Positions 1 through 8,081 of a stretch of 22,909 nt of DNA are shown in pieces. Origin of the DNA: Candidatus Heimdallarchaeota archaeon (lineage in GTDB: Archaea > Asgardarchaeota > Heimdallarchaeia > Heimdallarchaeales > Kariarchaeaceae); NCBI GenBank assembly GCA_015522385.1, contig WAMJ01000257.1, forward strand, positions 1-22,909. The letters are read 5' to 3'. Below the pieces are notes generated by a model. It was not told where the DNA came from. It did no database searches and saw only the letters and a program-made list of their open reading frames with translations. The translations under genes were made by a program, and so were the position numbers. How positions within the stretch are numbered: the stretch's first letter is position 1; every line of letters starts with the position of its first letter.

Positions 1-1431
1 GAGAACCGAAAGAAGATCGAGGGTATGGAGATCTTCTACGTGAGCGGAGAGGAGAGGGACGTCAAGGTGGAAATTGCCTTGACATATACTGACACCTACA
101 TGGAGCTTATTCGAGCCTTCGTGAACAACATCAATACGAGGGAAGGAGGTACCCATGTCTCTGGTTTCAAGACAGCATTAACACGGACACTCAATGACTT
201 TGGCAGACAGTCCAAGGTACTCAAGGAAAAGGAAGAGAACCTCAGCGGGAATGACACAAGGGAGGGACTGGTCTGTGTCATCTCGGTCAAGGTTCCTCAC
301 CCCCAGTTCGAGGGACAGACCAAGACCAAACTCGGGAACAGTGAGGTAGATGGTATCGTCCAGACCGTTTTTGGAAAGGCGTTCAAGGAGTTCCTCTTCG
401 AGAACCAGAACTTCGGAAAGTCCATCATCGATAAGGCGCTACTCTCGCGAAGAGCAAGATTGGCGGCACAGAAGGCCAGAGACCTCATCAGGAAGAACTC
501 TGCGAGCAGGGTATCTCTTCCAGGAAAGCTGGTTTCGAGCAGGGAACGTGATCCTAAGAAGAGGGAGTTATTCATTGTGGAGGGTCAATCAGCAGGAGGA
601 ACTGCGGTCAAAGCCCGAGATGCAGGATTTCAAGAGATCCTCTTCATGAGGGGTAAAGTTCTCAATGTCGAGAAGGCTCGTCTGAACAAGATGCTGGATA
701 ACCAAGAGATCAGGAATATTATCACCGCAATAGGAGCAGGGATTGATGATGAATTCGATCTGGCGAAGGTCAGGTACGGTAAGGTCGTCATTCTCACAGA
801 TGCAGACGTCGATGGTCAGCACATCGCCACACTTCTACTCACACTCTTCTACCGCCACATGAGACCACTCTTTGAGGAGGGGATCATCTACATGGCTAGA
901 CCGCCACTGTACAAGATCACACTTCCCTCACGTGTTTCAAAAGCTAGGGGAGGAGCTAATTCCTTGTACCTCTACAACGACAGGGACAGGGATGCTCTAT
1001 TCGACGGTCTTGCAGACATGGACATCAAGCCGAATGAGGTAAAGATTAACAGGTTCAAGGGTCTGGGAGAGATGAATGCAGATCAGCTCGAAGAGACCGT
1101 TATGAGTAAAGAGAGTAGAAGACTGGACAAGGTCCTGCTCACTGATCTACAGGAGTCGGAGAAATGGGTCACCACCCTGATGGGTGACGATGTCTCAGGC
1201 AGGAAGCAGTTCATCACAAAAGAGGTCTTTAACGAGGCAGATGACTTTGAGAAAGGAGAATTCTTCCTCGCTGCCTTCGACGATGACGGTGACGACTTCG
1301 AGGAGGAGCAGGACGAAATCGAGCCCTCCGATGAGCTCGGACTACTTGCAGAGCAGGAGTTACTGGATCAACTGGAGAACTGGGCCAACCACGAGAAGTA
1401 CTTCCTAGAGGGAGACTCGGTCAACACATAG
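1..1431 (+). CDS. gyrB: DNA gyrase subunit B (5'-truncated by window edge)
   Basis: The GyrB half of type IIA topoisomerase: it binds ATP and, with GyrA, introduces negative supercoils. The reading frame is open from base 1, so the gene starts upstream and only the C-terminal part is seen. The first residues belong to the transducer domain (NNINTREGGTH, TALTRT). The TOPRIM domain follows, with the catalytic Glu in EGQSAGG (580-600), the RGKVLNVEKAR stretch, the DADVDGQHI metal-binding motif near 799-825, and the later RFKGLGEMN motif. The usual motif is EGDSAGG; here the Asp is Gln. After the normal family end near RKQFITKEVF there is an extra tail of about 70 residues, rich in Asp and Glu. 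The stop is 9 nt before gyrA, so the two genes are co-transcribed. Function is certain; the N-terminal ATPase domain cannot be judged. Confidence 0.95.
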   Translation, partial: ENRKKIEGMEIFYVSGEERDVKVEIALTYTDTYMELIRAFVNNINTREGGTHVSGFKTALTRTLNDFGRQSKVLKEKEENLSGNDTREGLVCVISVKVPHPQFEGQTKTKLGNSEVDGIVQTVFGKAFKEFLFENQNFGKSIIDKALLSRRARLAAQKARDLIRKNSASRVSLPGKLVSSRERDPKKRELFIVEGQSAGGTAVKARDAGFQEILFMRGKVLNVEKARLNKMLDNQEIRNIITAIGAGIDDEFDLAKVRYGKVVILTDADVDGQHIATLLLTLFYRHMRPLFEEGIIYMARPPLYKITLPSRVSKARGGANSLYLYNDRDRDALFDGLADMDIKPNEVKINRFKGLGEMNADQLEETVMSKESRRLDKVLLTDLQESEKWVTTLMGDDVSGRKQFITKEVFNEADDFEKGEFFLAAFDDDGDDFEEEQDEIEPSDELGLLAEQELLDQLENWANHEKYFLEGDSVNT

Positions 1432-1440
1432 GTGATATAG

Positions 1441-4089
1441 ATGGCAGTAGAAGCACAGGATTTAACGAAAGAGACTTCCTTTACCAAGGAACTAAAATAC
1501 GGATTCGGGGAGTACTCCCGCTATGTCATATCGGACCGAGCACTTCCAGACGCGAGGGACGGGTTGAAGCCGGTTCACCGGAGAATTATCTGGGCCATGC
1601 AGGACATGGGTTTGACCCATCGATCCAACTACAAGAAGTGTGCAAGGATCGTCGGGGAGGTAACTGGTAAGTACCATCCACATGCAGGAGGAACTTACGA
1701 AAGTGTCGTCAGATTAGCTCAGGACTGGTCACTTAGATACCCACTTGTAGATGGTCAGGGAAACTTCGGAAGTATCGACGGTTACCCACCGGCAGCCATG
1801 CGTTACACTGAGGCCAGACTGGCAAAGATTTCACAAGAATTAACAGCCAATATCTCAAAGAATGTAGTAGAATTCGTCGAGAACTTCGACGGCGAAGAGT
1901 TTGAGCCTACTGTCCTACCGGTCAAGGTACCTCACCTCCTCCTCAACGGAGCCAAGGGCATTGCGGTTGGGATGTCATCGAATATCCCACCTCACCAGCT
2001 CGGGGAACTGATTGATGGGTGCATCGCGATCATCGACAATCCGAGGATTTCCGTCCTTGAGCTCATGCAGTACGTCAAGGGACCCGACTTCCCCACGGGA
2101 GGACTCATCATCGGGATGAAGGGTGTCGAGGATCTCTACATGACCGGGAAGGGGAGTATCCGGGTAAGATCGAGAGTCCACTTCGAGTCGCCAGATACAC
2201 ACAAGGTAAAGAACAATCTTCTGGTCGTAACCGAGATACCATACTTTGTCAACAAAACCACTCTAATCGAAGAGATAGCTACACTAATCAACGATAAGAA
2301 GATCCGTGGAATTTCAAATGTTAGGGATCTCTCAAAGGATAAAATCAGGATCGAGATTGAAGTAGAGACTGGTTTCGAAGATGAAGAGGCCCTGAGGACA
2401 ATTCAGGCTCAGCTCTTCAAACGCACTTCTCTCCAGACGCTGTTCCACGCCAGAATCCTTGCGTTCGTCTGGGGCAAGCCACGGACGCTAAACCTCAAAC
2501 AGTCCTTGTCAATCTTCCTCGATTTCAGGGAGAAAGTTGTCAAGAACATCGCCATAGAGGAGCTGGAGAAGGTCGAGGCTCGTATTCACATCCTCGAGGG
2601 TCTTATCATCGCTACCGACCACATAGACGAGGTGATCAGCACAATCAGGTCATCAGAAAACAGGAAGGACGCACAGAATAAGCTTATGTCCAATTTTGGA
2701 CTTTCGGAGCTCCAGTCTAAGGCAGTTCTTGACATGAGTCTCGGTAGACTGACGAGAATTGAGAGCGGAGAGATCCAGAAGGAAGCGGCAGAGAAGAGGA
2801 AAAGAGCGGAGGAACTCCGTCTGGTTATCCACGACCGACCGCATCGACTCCAGCTAATGAAGGATCAGCTCCTGGAGGTCAAGAACAAGTTCAACGATAA
2901 AAGAAGGACTGACTTCGTCTACCAGGACATATACGTGGGTACCACCGACCGTCAATTCATCCACGAGAGAAAGCTACTTGTGAGCAGCACATCCGAAGGG
3001 TACGTCAGAAGCATCGAGCTCGAGAAGTTCAACACGCAGAAGCGTGGAGGCAGAGGAGTAGCTGGAGTTCCACTCAACGAAGAGGAGAAGCTCTTTGACC
3101 TGCAGATAGTGAGTAACAAAGATGATCTGTTGCTCATCACCGAGAGGGGTGTGATCCACAAAATACCGGCCTACGAAGTTCCTGAGGTGGCAAAGCGTAC
3201 CAGAAAGGGTCGAAAGCTAAGTACACTGATCCCCGTCGAGAGCAACATTGTAAAGATCGTACCCATCGAGGAAGATGGCTTCTCCGCGGACAAGGTATTC
3301 GTGACGGTCACCAAGAATGGCATCGTCAAACGCACCTCCTTGGACAAGTACAAGAACATCAGGAAGAACGGTATCCGCTGTCTGAAATTCAAAGAGGAGG
3401 ATGACCGAGTCGCAGATGCGTTCATCACCGAAGGTCAGAACTACATCTTTCTCGCCTCCAAGAAGGGTAAAGCGGTTGTCTTCAAGGACGAGCTGGCCCG
3501 TCTTGTAGGTAGGAGCTCCATGGGAGTCATCGCCATGAAGCTCGAGGATGAGGACGACGAGATTGTCTCGGCCTTTCCAATAAGCTACGAGGACTATGAC
3601 GACACTTCGATCTTCACCATCACCGAGAAGGGATACGGTAAGCGTACAAAACTCTCTGATTACAGAATAACTAACAGAGGAGCGAAGGGAGTAAAGAACA
3701 TCAAGGTCACGAGCAAGAACGGTCTTGTTATCTCTTCCATGCCCGTACCCATGGAGAAAACCGAGGGTGTCAACATCTCACTCGTCAACTCCGATGGTAT
3801 ACTGATAAGGACTGGCGTGAAAAACATCCGAGTGATGGGAAGGGACACCCAAGGTGTGAAAGTCATGCGTGTTATTGGTGACCAGAGGGTGCTCCTTGCA
3901 ACGAGTATCGTTGAAGAGGGCGGTGATGAGGGATCTGTACCAGATGGCGATAGTGACGGTGGTGACTTTCCCCGCGACACAGTGGAAGATAACGAATCAG
4001 CTGATAATCAAGCAGAGACACCGACTGAGGAAGAAGATGAACCAGTAGATGATGTCGCAAATGAATTATCAGCACTAGAAGATCTCTAA
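1441..4089 (+). CDS. gyrA: DNA gyrase subunit A
   Basis: The breakage-reunion subunit of DNA gyrase, 882 residues. The catalytic tyrosine is Y122 in [10 protein letters not shown], preceded by [10 protein letters not shown]. The C-terminal DNA-wrapping domain carries a GyrA-box, QKRGGRG at residues 533-539, which separates gyrase from ParC/topo IV, and then repeated beta-pinwheel blades. The last ~50 residues are an acidic low-complexity tail. The quinolone-binding loop is unusual: after HPH (H81) the sequence is AGGTYE, one residue shorter than the usual GDSxxYD. The ATG at 1441 is preceded by GGTGAT (1431-1436) overlapping the gyrB stop, a good ribosome-binding site. A T-rich stretch follows the stop (about 4100-4130) and may end transcription before the convergent gene. 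Identification is very secure. Confidence 0.97.
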   Translation: MAVEAQDLTKETSFTKELKYGFGEYSRYVISDRALPDARDGLKPVHRRIIWAMQDMGLTHRSNYKKCARIVGEVTGKYHPHAGGTYESVVRLAQDWSLRYPLVDGQGNFGSIDGYPPAAMRYTEARLAKISQELTANISKNVVEFVENFDGEEFEPTVLPVKVPHLLLNGAKGIAVGMSSNIPPHQLGELIDGCIAIIDNPRISVLELMQYVKGPDFPTGGLIIGMKGVEDLYMTGKGSIRVRSRVHFESPDTHKVKNNLLVVTEIPYFVNKTTLIEEIATLINDKKIRGISNVRDLSKDKIRIEIEVETGFEDEEALRTIQAQLFKRTSLQTLFHARILAFVWGKPRTLNLKQSLSIFLDFREKVVKNIAIEELEKVEARIHILEGLIIATDHIDEVISTIRSSENRKDAQNKLMSNFGLSELQSKAVLDMSLGRLTRIESGEIQKEAAEKRKRAEELRLVIHDRPHRLQLMKDQLLEVKNKFNDKRRTDFVYQDIYVGTTDRQFIHERKLLVSSTSEGYVRSIELEKFNTQKRGGRGVAGVPLNEEEKLFDLQIVSNKDDLLLITERGVIHKIPAYEVPEVAKRTRKGRKLSTLIPVESNIVKIVPIEEDGFSADKVFVTVTKNGIVKRTSLDKYKNIRKNGIRCLKFKEEDDRVADAFITEGQNYIFLASKKGKAVVFKDELARLVGRSSMGVIAMKLEDEDDEIVSAFPISYEDYDDTSIFTITEKGYGKRTKLSDYRITNRGAKGVKNIKVTSKNGLVISSMPVPMEKTEGVNISLVNSDGILIRTGVKNIRVMGRDTQGVKVMRVIGDQRVLLATSIVEEGGDEGSVPDGDSDGGDFPRDTVEDNESADNQAETPTEEEDEPVDDVANELSALEDL

Positions 4090-4284
4090 CTAGCACGTCT
4101 TGTATATTCTTTATCTTAAACTCATTTTGAAGCATAGTAATAAAGTTGTAGCATTAGTACTATATCGATAATATGAGCATCTCCCTTTACCACTTGGTTC
4201 AAAGAATCCATATTCGGAAATCATAAAGATGTTCCTTCTGACTAGGATAGGTTACCGAAGGTATTCTTTCTCGTGTTTCCTAGA

Positions 4285-5421
4285 TTACTCTGGGTAGATT
4301 GTGGCAATCGTGTTGGCAACTCTCTCAATGATAGGTTGGATCAACTCGATGGAACTCTTATCCGTGAAAATCAAATACATGAACGAGGTATTGGTTATTG
4401 CCTGCAAGTACATGAAATAGTTGTCCAACTCGAGGATTCTGTCTTCTAAAGTACCGTGAAGGAGTGAGTTAATAACGTGGATATTCTCGAGAACTGTACT
4501 CAGCAGTTTTTCAAAGACCTCAGGTTCTAGATTTCCCTTCTCTATTGTCTCCAGACCCATTTCTGGATGGTTACGAATAACTGTTAGACCCAGTAAAGTC
4601 TCGAATCTGGTTATCATCTGGTCAAGGAGGTTCTCCATCTGCATGATTGCTTGTATCATCGCGTCTCCCTCCTCATCAAACTTGTCAGCAAATGTAGGCA
4701 GAATCTCTTCAGCACTAGCTGGTGGAGTGGGAACGCTTTGAGATTCAGCACTAGGTTGTGCTTGTTCCGATGGCTCGTCAAAGTCCATGAGTACTGACTC
4801 CTCATCGGGTGAGACTGTAGGTTCTGCCTCTGCTTCTTTGGCCTTTTCCTCAGCTTCTCTGTACTGTAGGAAGAGCTCCTGAATACGCTTGGAAGCTTCG
4901 TACTCGACTAAGTCAAGATCCAGAACTGTCTTCTTACCCAATTTGTATTCCGGAATTACCTCGTCGTCGATTAGCTGGAATATCTTGCTAAGAGCCGTGC
5001 ACGCCATAGTGTCAACTGGTTGATCATCAGTTGATGCGACCTCATGGAGGTATGAGAGCTTGAAAGTATTTGAAACGATGTCCATGATCTTGTTTGCTTC
5101 CTCATCTCCGAGATCGGTGTTGTAGGCAATGACGAAGAGAACATCTGCCACCTTAGTAAAGAGGAATTTCACCTTTTGGAGCACTACAAGTCGATTGTTA
5201 CCTTCCTTCACTCCTCCCGCAAATCCATTTATTGCAGCAATGAGTCCACCGACCATCTCTGGGTTGATGTCATATGGGTTAGAGTAAAACGCCTCGATGA
5301 TAAGTTCACCGTCATCGTGAAAGATGAACAAATAGTTGAGATCTTTACCTGCTGAAAGAATGGCCTTTTCGAGGTCCATAGCAAGATCGATCAACTTGTA
5401 GAATTCCGTCGTCTCACTCAT
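4285..5421 (-). CDS. Longin-like plus roadblock-like two-domain protein (probable small-GTPase regulator platform)
   Basis: A 378-residue soluble protein without a recognisable catalytic motif. Residues ~10-125 resemble a longin domain: YLFIFHDDGELI, then PEMVGGLIAAINGF, then two strands (KVKFLFTK, VLFVIAYN) and a helix. A helical, acidic and Pro/Ser/Gln-rich linker follows (~185-245). Residues ~255-378 resemble a roadblock/LC7 domain: long helix, LLGLTVIRNHPEMGLETI, helix, FMYLQAITNTSFMYLIFTD, final helix. In eukaryotes and in bacterial MglB, longin and roadblock folds form dimeric platforms that regulate Ras-like GTPases; both folds are expanded in Asgard archaea. A GTPase-regulator role is inference. 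A TTG at 5433 is in frame, but the ATG at 5421 is chosen because a TATA-like box sits about 22 bp upstream. It converges on gyrA; no GTPase gene is visible here. Confidence 0.65.
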   Translation of the reverse strand: MSETTEFYKLIDLAMDLEKAILSAGKDLNYLFIFHDDGELIIEAFYSNPYDINPEMVGGLIAAINGFAGGVKEGNNRLVVLQKVKFLFTKVADVLFVIAYNTDLGDEEANKIMDIVSNTFKLSYLHEVASTDDQPVDTMACTALSKIFQLIDDEVIPEYKLGKKTVLDLDLVEYEASKRIQELFLQYREAEEKAKEAEAEPTVSPDEESVLMDFDEPSEQAQPSAESQSVPTPPASAEEILPTFADKFDEEGDAMIQAIMQMENLLDQMITRFETLLGLTVIRNHPEMGLETIEKGNLEPEVFEKLLSTVLENIHVINSLLHGTLEDRILELDNYFMYLQAITNTSFMYLIFTDKSSIELIQPIIERVANTIATIYPE

Positions 5422-5437
5422 TGCTATACTCAATGGG

Positions 5438-5448
5438 AACTTTAAGCA
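5438..5448 (-). promoter_or_regulatory. TATA-like box of the longin/roadblock gene
   Basis: On the minus strand this reads GCTTAAAGTTC, centred about 22 bp upstream of the ATG at 5421. That spacing predicts a leaderless or near-leaderless transcript. No Shine-Dalgarno sequence precedes the ATG, which fits. Confidence 0.4.
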
Positions 5449-5581
5449 GTTAAAGGTTATCTGCTAGCAACGGGTATTTGATTACAGATTCAGAAATTGG
5501 CCGAGATCCCCCAGAATTTCGAGGACGAAAGCGCCTTGTTTAAGTGGAGAACTCAGAACCTTACCTGTGCAACTCAGAATT

Positions 5582-6010
5582 ATGGACATCCTAGCTGATC
5601 CAGATGATCCAGATCAGTGGCCGCTGAAGTTGAAGATCCTGAAGGAAGAGAAGCGAGAAATTGAAAAGACACCAATGCCACACGAATCCACAGGTCTTCT
5701 CTGTAAGTTTTACTGTTACAGGAAGGACAAATACCTAGTGTCAGATCCTTTGGGTAAGAACGAGAAAGTTCTGCCAAACGAGGAACTGTCCAAAATTGTC
5801 ACACTCGATGAGTGCTACGAGTGCATCAAAACTGAGGTACTGGACGGTATCCTCTATCATGACAACAAGGGGGAGCGGAAGTGGTTCATAGTCTTTGACG
5901 GAATCGCGGTGATGCATGGTCTAGAGGAAAGAAATACAAGGGTGGAGAATGCATTCTTCAGGAAGTATCCCGATATCAGGGAAGAGATGAATCTCGGGGA
6001 TCTGAAGTAG
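5582..6010 (+). CDS. Small protein of unknown function with CX3C and CXXC pairs
   Basis: I do not recognise this 142-residue protein. It starts with an acidic Asp/Pro-rich segment (MDILADPDDPDQW) and a charged helix, followed by a mixed alpha/beta region. Cysteines C41 and C45 (LLCKFYC) and C78 and C81 (DECYECI) could together bind one metal ion, but the spacing fits no family I know. No signal peptide or membrane segment is visible. An in-frame GTG at 5567 would add five residues; the ATG at 5582 is preferred. A TTTAAG box near 5540 could be its promoter. It diverges from the longin/roadblock gene and converges with the recombinase gene, so it is transcribed alone. The reading frame shows normal protein-like composition, so I regard it as real. 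Confidence 0.7.
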   Translation: MDILADPDDPDQWPLKLKILKEEKREIEKTPMPHESTGLLCKFYCYRKDKYLVSDPLGKNEKVLPNEELSKIVTLDECYECIKTEVLDGILYHDNKGERKWFIVFDGIAVMHGLEERNTRVENAFFRKYPDIREEMNLGDLK

Positions 6011-6039
6011 ATATCGCCATTGTTGTAAGCTGAAATTAT

Positions 6040-6993
6040 TTAGTGGTTCATCCTGTCCCTTATACCCTCAGGAGTGATGTAGAAGAATTCTTCCCCCTCC
6101 TGATGTCTTGGACTGTCTAGTAGCCGAGCTATCCTTGCCAGACCCGGAGATCGCCTGAGCAACACCCTTGTTTGTGGACGATGGGCCCAAGCTTGACCAA
6201 GAGCAGGACGGTTGTCCTTGCTCGACGTCAGCTCGTCTACGTTAGCCACCACCTGATTGGTAACCACAACTGCTAGTCCATGTATCCTTGCGAGATTGGT
6301 CAGTGAGCTCCCATGCTGCATGATCCGTTGCTGCCGCTCGATCATCTGATCCTTACCAATGTAGTCCGTCCTGAAGTGGCTGGCTATAGAGTCCACGATT
6401 AGGAGCTTGATGTTGTGCTCCTTGGCCATGTCCGCAACGGTCTTGACAAGTCTGGTCTGGTGACTGGAGTCCATGGCGTGTGAGATGAAGATGTTCTTCA
6501 GCACCGACTGAGGATCTAGCCCCATGGCCACAGCAATCGAACCGATCCTCTTCGCAGAGAACGTGCCCTCTGTGTCAATGTAGAAGACCTTCCCTGCAAG
6601 TCCACCTTGATCCTTGGGCAACTGTGCATTTACTGCTAGCTGGAAGCAAATCTGCGTCTTACCAGTGGCGAAACCCCCTGATATTTCCGTGATTTCTTTT
6701 TCCCAGATTCCCCCGTCAAGGAGGGCGTCTAACCCATGAGCCCCCGTTGAGAGTTTCCCACGGTTCTGTTCGTCCACGAGGAGATCTGCAGCGGTTATCG
6801 GAGGGGTGGCGACGGCTGCGATGGACTTCTCGACAATCTCCTCAGCCATATCCTTAGAGATCATCACGTCCTCGGAGAGGTCTGACGCAAGGGTAATACT
6901 CAATCCCTCAACTGATTTGTATCCTTTGCTGACAAGAGCGTCAATTATCTCTTGGGGGATCCCATCTAGACCCTTTATTGTCTTTTTGGTCAT
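6040..6993 (-). CDS. radA: RadA/Rad51-family recombinase with paralogue-like L2 loop
   Basis: A RecA-fold ATPase of the RadA/Rad51 family, 317 residues from the chosen start. It has an N-terminal helix-hairpin-helix region (GLDGIPQEIIDALVSKGY), Walker A GGFATGKT (106-113), YIDTEGTF, Walker B LLIVDS (~197-202), then SHFRTDYIG and VVVTNQV. Canonical members assemble on single-stranded DNA for homologous pairing. Two features differ. The FxxA polymerisation motif before the core has Pro in place of Phe (PITA). The L2 region reads RPALGQAWAH where RadA has P(I/V)GGxxxxH, closer to RAD51C/XRCC3 as I recall them. Start: the ATG at 6993 gives a family-like N-terminus and has an A/T-rich box ~25 bp upstream. 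In-frame ATGs at 7035 and 7074 are alternatives; the latter overlaps the upstream gene. It lies just downstream of the Fe-S carrier gene on the same strand. Confidence 0.85.
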   Translation of the reverse strand: MTKKTIKGLDGIPQEIIDALVSKGYKSVEGLSITLASDLSEDVMISKDMAEEIVEKSIAAVATPPITAADLLVDEQNRGKLSTGAHGLDALLDGGIWEKEITEISGGFATGKTQICFQLAVNAQLPKDQGGLAGKVFYIDTEGTFSAKRIGSIAVAMGLDPQSVLKNIFISHAMDSSHQTRLVKTVADMAKEHNIKLLIVDSIASHFRTDYIGKDQMIERQQRIMQHGSSLTNLARIHGLAVVVTNQVVANVDELTSSKDNRPALGQAWAHRPQTRVLLRRSPGLARIARLLDSPRHQEGEEFFYITPEGIRDRMNH

Positions 6994-7046
6994 CTTCCAA
7001 TCTTGCTGTATTTTGATACTTATTTCTCTATCCATTACTGGTCGGA

Positions 7047-7415
7047 TTAAGCGAAGCTCTTCCCGCACCCACATGTAGAACTGGCATTGGGGTTTATGAC
7101 CTCGAACTTGGAACCAGCGAGACTCTCAGTGTAGTCAAGTTTACCACCGGTGACATGCCTTAGATCAGCCTGTCCGAAGACTATGCTCGCTCCATCATAC
7201 TCGACGACTTCCTCGTCGGTCAGGTTAGACAGACTTGTCCACCCAAATTCGTACTGAAAGCCTGCGCATCCACCAGGAACAACCTTGATCCGCATTCCCT
7301 GATTGACTCTCCCCTCAGCCTCAAGCAATGTCTTGATCCGACGGGCAGCGGCCTCTGTGATGGTGAAGTTGAAATCCACCGGTTCTGGATTGAAAGATAG
7401 TGATAATTCGACCAT
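7047..7415 (-). CDS. A-type iron-sulfur carrier (HesB/IscA/ErpA family)
   Basis: A 122-residue A-type carrier that binds an Fe-S cluster or iron and passes it to client apoproteins. The fold signature is present: ITEAAARRIKTLLEAEG, IKVVPGGCAGFQYEF, then ESLAGSKFEVINPNA and CGCGKSF at the C-terminus. The three conserved cysteines are C50, C115 and C117. Length is typical, with about 12 extra residues at the N-terminus. The ATG at 7415 has a TATA-like box 26 bp upstream, so the message is probably leaderless. The recombinase gene begins 53 bp downstream (or overlaps it, if its first ATG is used). No other isc/suf gene is visible, so its clients are unknown. Family assignment is secure; the exact subtype is not. 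Confidence 0.92.
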   Translation of the reverse strand: MVELSLSFNPEPVDFNFTITEAAARRIKTLLEAEGRVNQGMRIKVVPGGCAGFQYEFGWTSLSNLTDEEVVEYDGASIVFGQADLRHVTGGKLDYTESLAGSKFEVINPNASSTCGCGKSFA

Positions 7416-7436
7416 AATATAGTCTCTGAATTTCTG

Positions 7437-7446
7437 CTTTTAATAC
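7437..7446 (-). promoter_or_regulatory. TATA-like box of the Fe-S carrier gene
   Basis: The minus strand reads TATTAAAAGC, centred 26 bp upstream of the ATG at 7415. This is the classical archaeal spacing for transcription starting at or next to the start codon. It is the left half of a 120-bp divergent promoter region. Confidence 0.5.
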
Positions 7447-7503
7447 TATTGACAATAGAATCTTCCTTCTTCGACAAATTTTCACCTCCTGCATCTACCG
7501 CTC

Positions 7504-7514
7504 AATTTTTTAAA
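7504..7514 (+). promoter_or_regulatory. TATA-like box of the zinc-ribbon/aEF-1beta operon
   Basis: A TTTTTTAAA stretch centred about 27 bp upstream of the ATG at 7536 predicts a leaderless transcript. No Shine-Dalgarno motif lies in front of that ATG. An 8-bp palindrome, TTGTACAA (7519-7526), lies between the box and the start codon. Confidence 0.5.
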
Positions 7515-7535
7515 GCGATTGTACAAGGTCATCTA

Positions 7536-7718
7536 ATGAGTAGCCCTAGTATCAGATTGGAGTATTGCTTGTCATGCAATAAGGGTATCGCTCCCAAAGA
7601 GACCGGTCAATCAAGATTCGCTTGTCCACAATGTGGCTCAAGGATTGTGAGGTGCGGAAACTGCCGCAACCTCGCCAACACCTATAAGTGCATAGGTTGC
7701 GATTTTGAAGGACCCTAA
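7536..7718 (+). CDS. Small four-CxxC zinc-ribbon protein (HVO_2753-like)
   Basis: A 60-residue protein with four CxxC knuckles: C11/C14, C30/C33, C40/C43 and C52/C55. The pattern (CLSC, CPQCGS, CGNCR, CIGCDFEGP) matches the small archaeal two-zinc proteins typified by Haloferax HVO_2753, which are widely encoded next to aEF-1beta. Molecular function is not firmly known; a role linked to translation or nucleic acids is inferred from the neighbour. An upstream in-frame ATG at 7449 would add 29 residues unlike the family and would lie upstream of the TATA-like box, so the ATG at 7536 is chosen. The stop is 10 nt before the aEF-1beta ATG, so the two form an operon. Confidence 0.88.
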   Translation: MSSPSIRLEYCLSCNKGIAPKETGQSRFACPQCGSRIVRCGNCRNLANTYKCIGCDFEGP

Positions 7719-7728
7719 GGTGAGAATT

Positions 7729-8007
7729 ATGGGAGAAATAATGTGCCAATACGACCTCAAAGGAGAATCACCCGAGACAGACCTCGACAAGGTTGTCGCA
7801 GAAGTGAGAAGCAGACTTTCTGAAGTCGATGAGAGAATCAAGATGCAGAACGAGTACCAGACCAAACCCCTGTTCTTTGGAATTAAGGCAGCAGTCTGCC
7901 AGTTCATCCTTCCCGAGGAGGACGGTATCCAAGATAAGTTGGAGAACTTCCTTGAGGGAATCGACGGGATCTCCGAATTCGAGCTCTCATTTACAACCAG
8001 ACTTTAA
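7729..8007 (+). CDS. ef1b: Translation elongation factor aEF-1beta
   Basis: A 92-residue guanine-nucleotide exchange factor for aEF-1alpha, which reloads the elongation factor with GTP after delivering aminoacyl-tRNA. It matches the archaeal family in length and layout: MGEI at the N-terminus, ESPETDLDKVV, the central FFGIKAAVCQFILPEEDG segment, LENFLEGIDGISEFEL and a short basic end. The ATG at 7729 is chosen over the GTG at 7720 because the family starts with MG-acidic and because GGTGAG (7719-7724) sits four bases before it, overlapping the end of the zinc-ribbon gene. The MoeB-like or EF-Ts-like bacterial systems share no resemblance. Assignment is confident from length, motif order and gene pairing. 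Confidence 0.9.
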   Translation: MGEIMCQYDLKGESPETDLDKVVAEVRSRLSEVDERIKMQNEYQTKPLFFGIKAAVCQFILPEEDGIQDKLENFLEGIDGISEFELSFTTRL

Positions 8008-8081
8008 AGCTCTAAATATTCACTGTTCAAAATATAATAGAAATGTCACTCCGACCTACATTAATTCCATCTTATGTATCC

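Noticed and set aside
1..24. gyrB starting at the ATG at base 25.
   Set aside because: The frame is open to base 1, and the protein there begins in the middle of the transducer domain, so this is an edge truncation and not a true start.
4090..4284. Possible small gene or RNA in the 195-bp gap after gyrA.
   Set aside because: The gap is A/T-rich, with stops in the frames I read and no ribosome-binding site; it is best explained as the 3' ends of two convergent transcripts.
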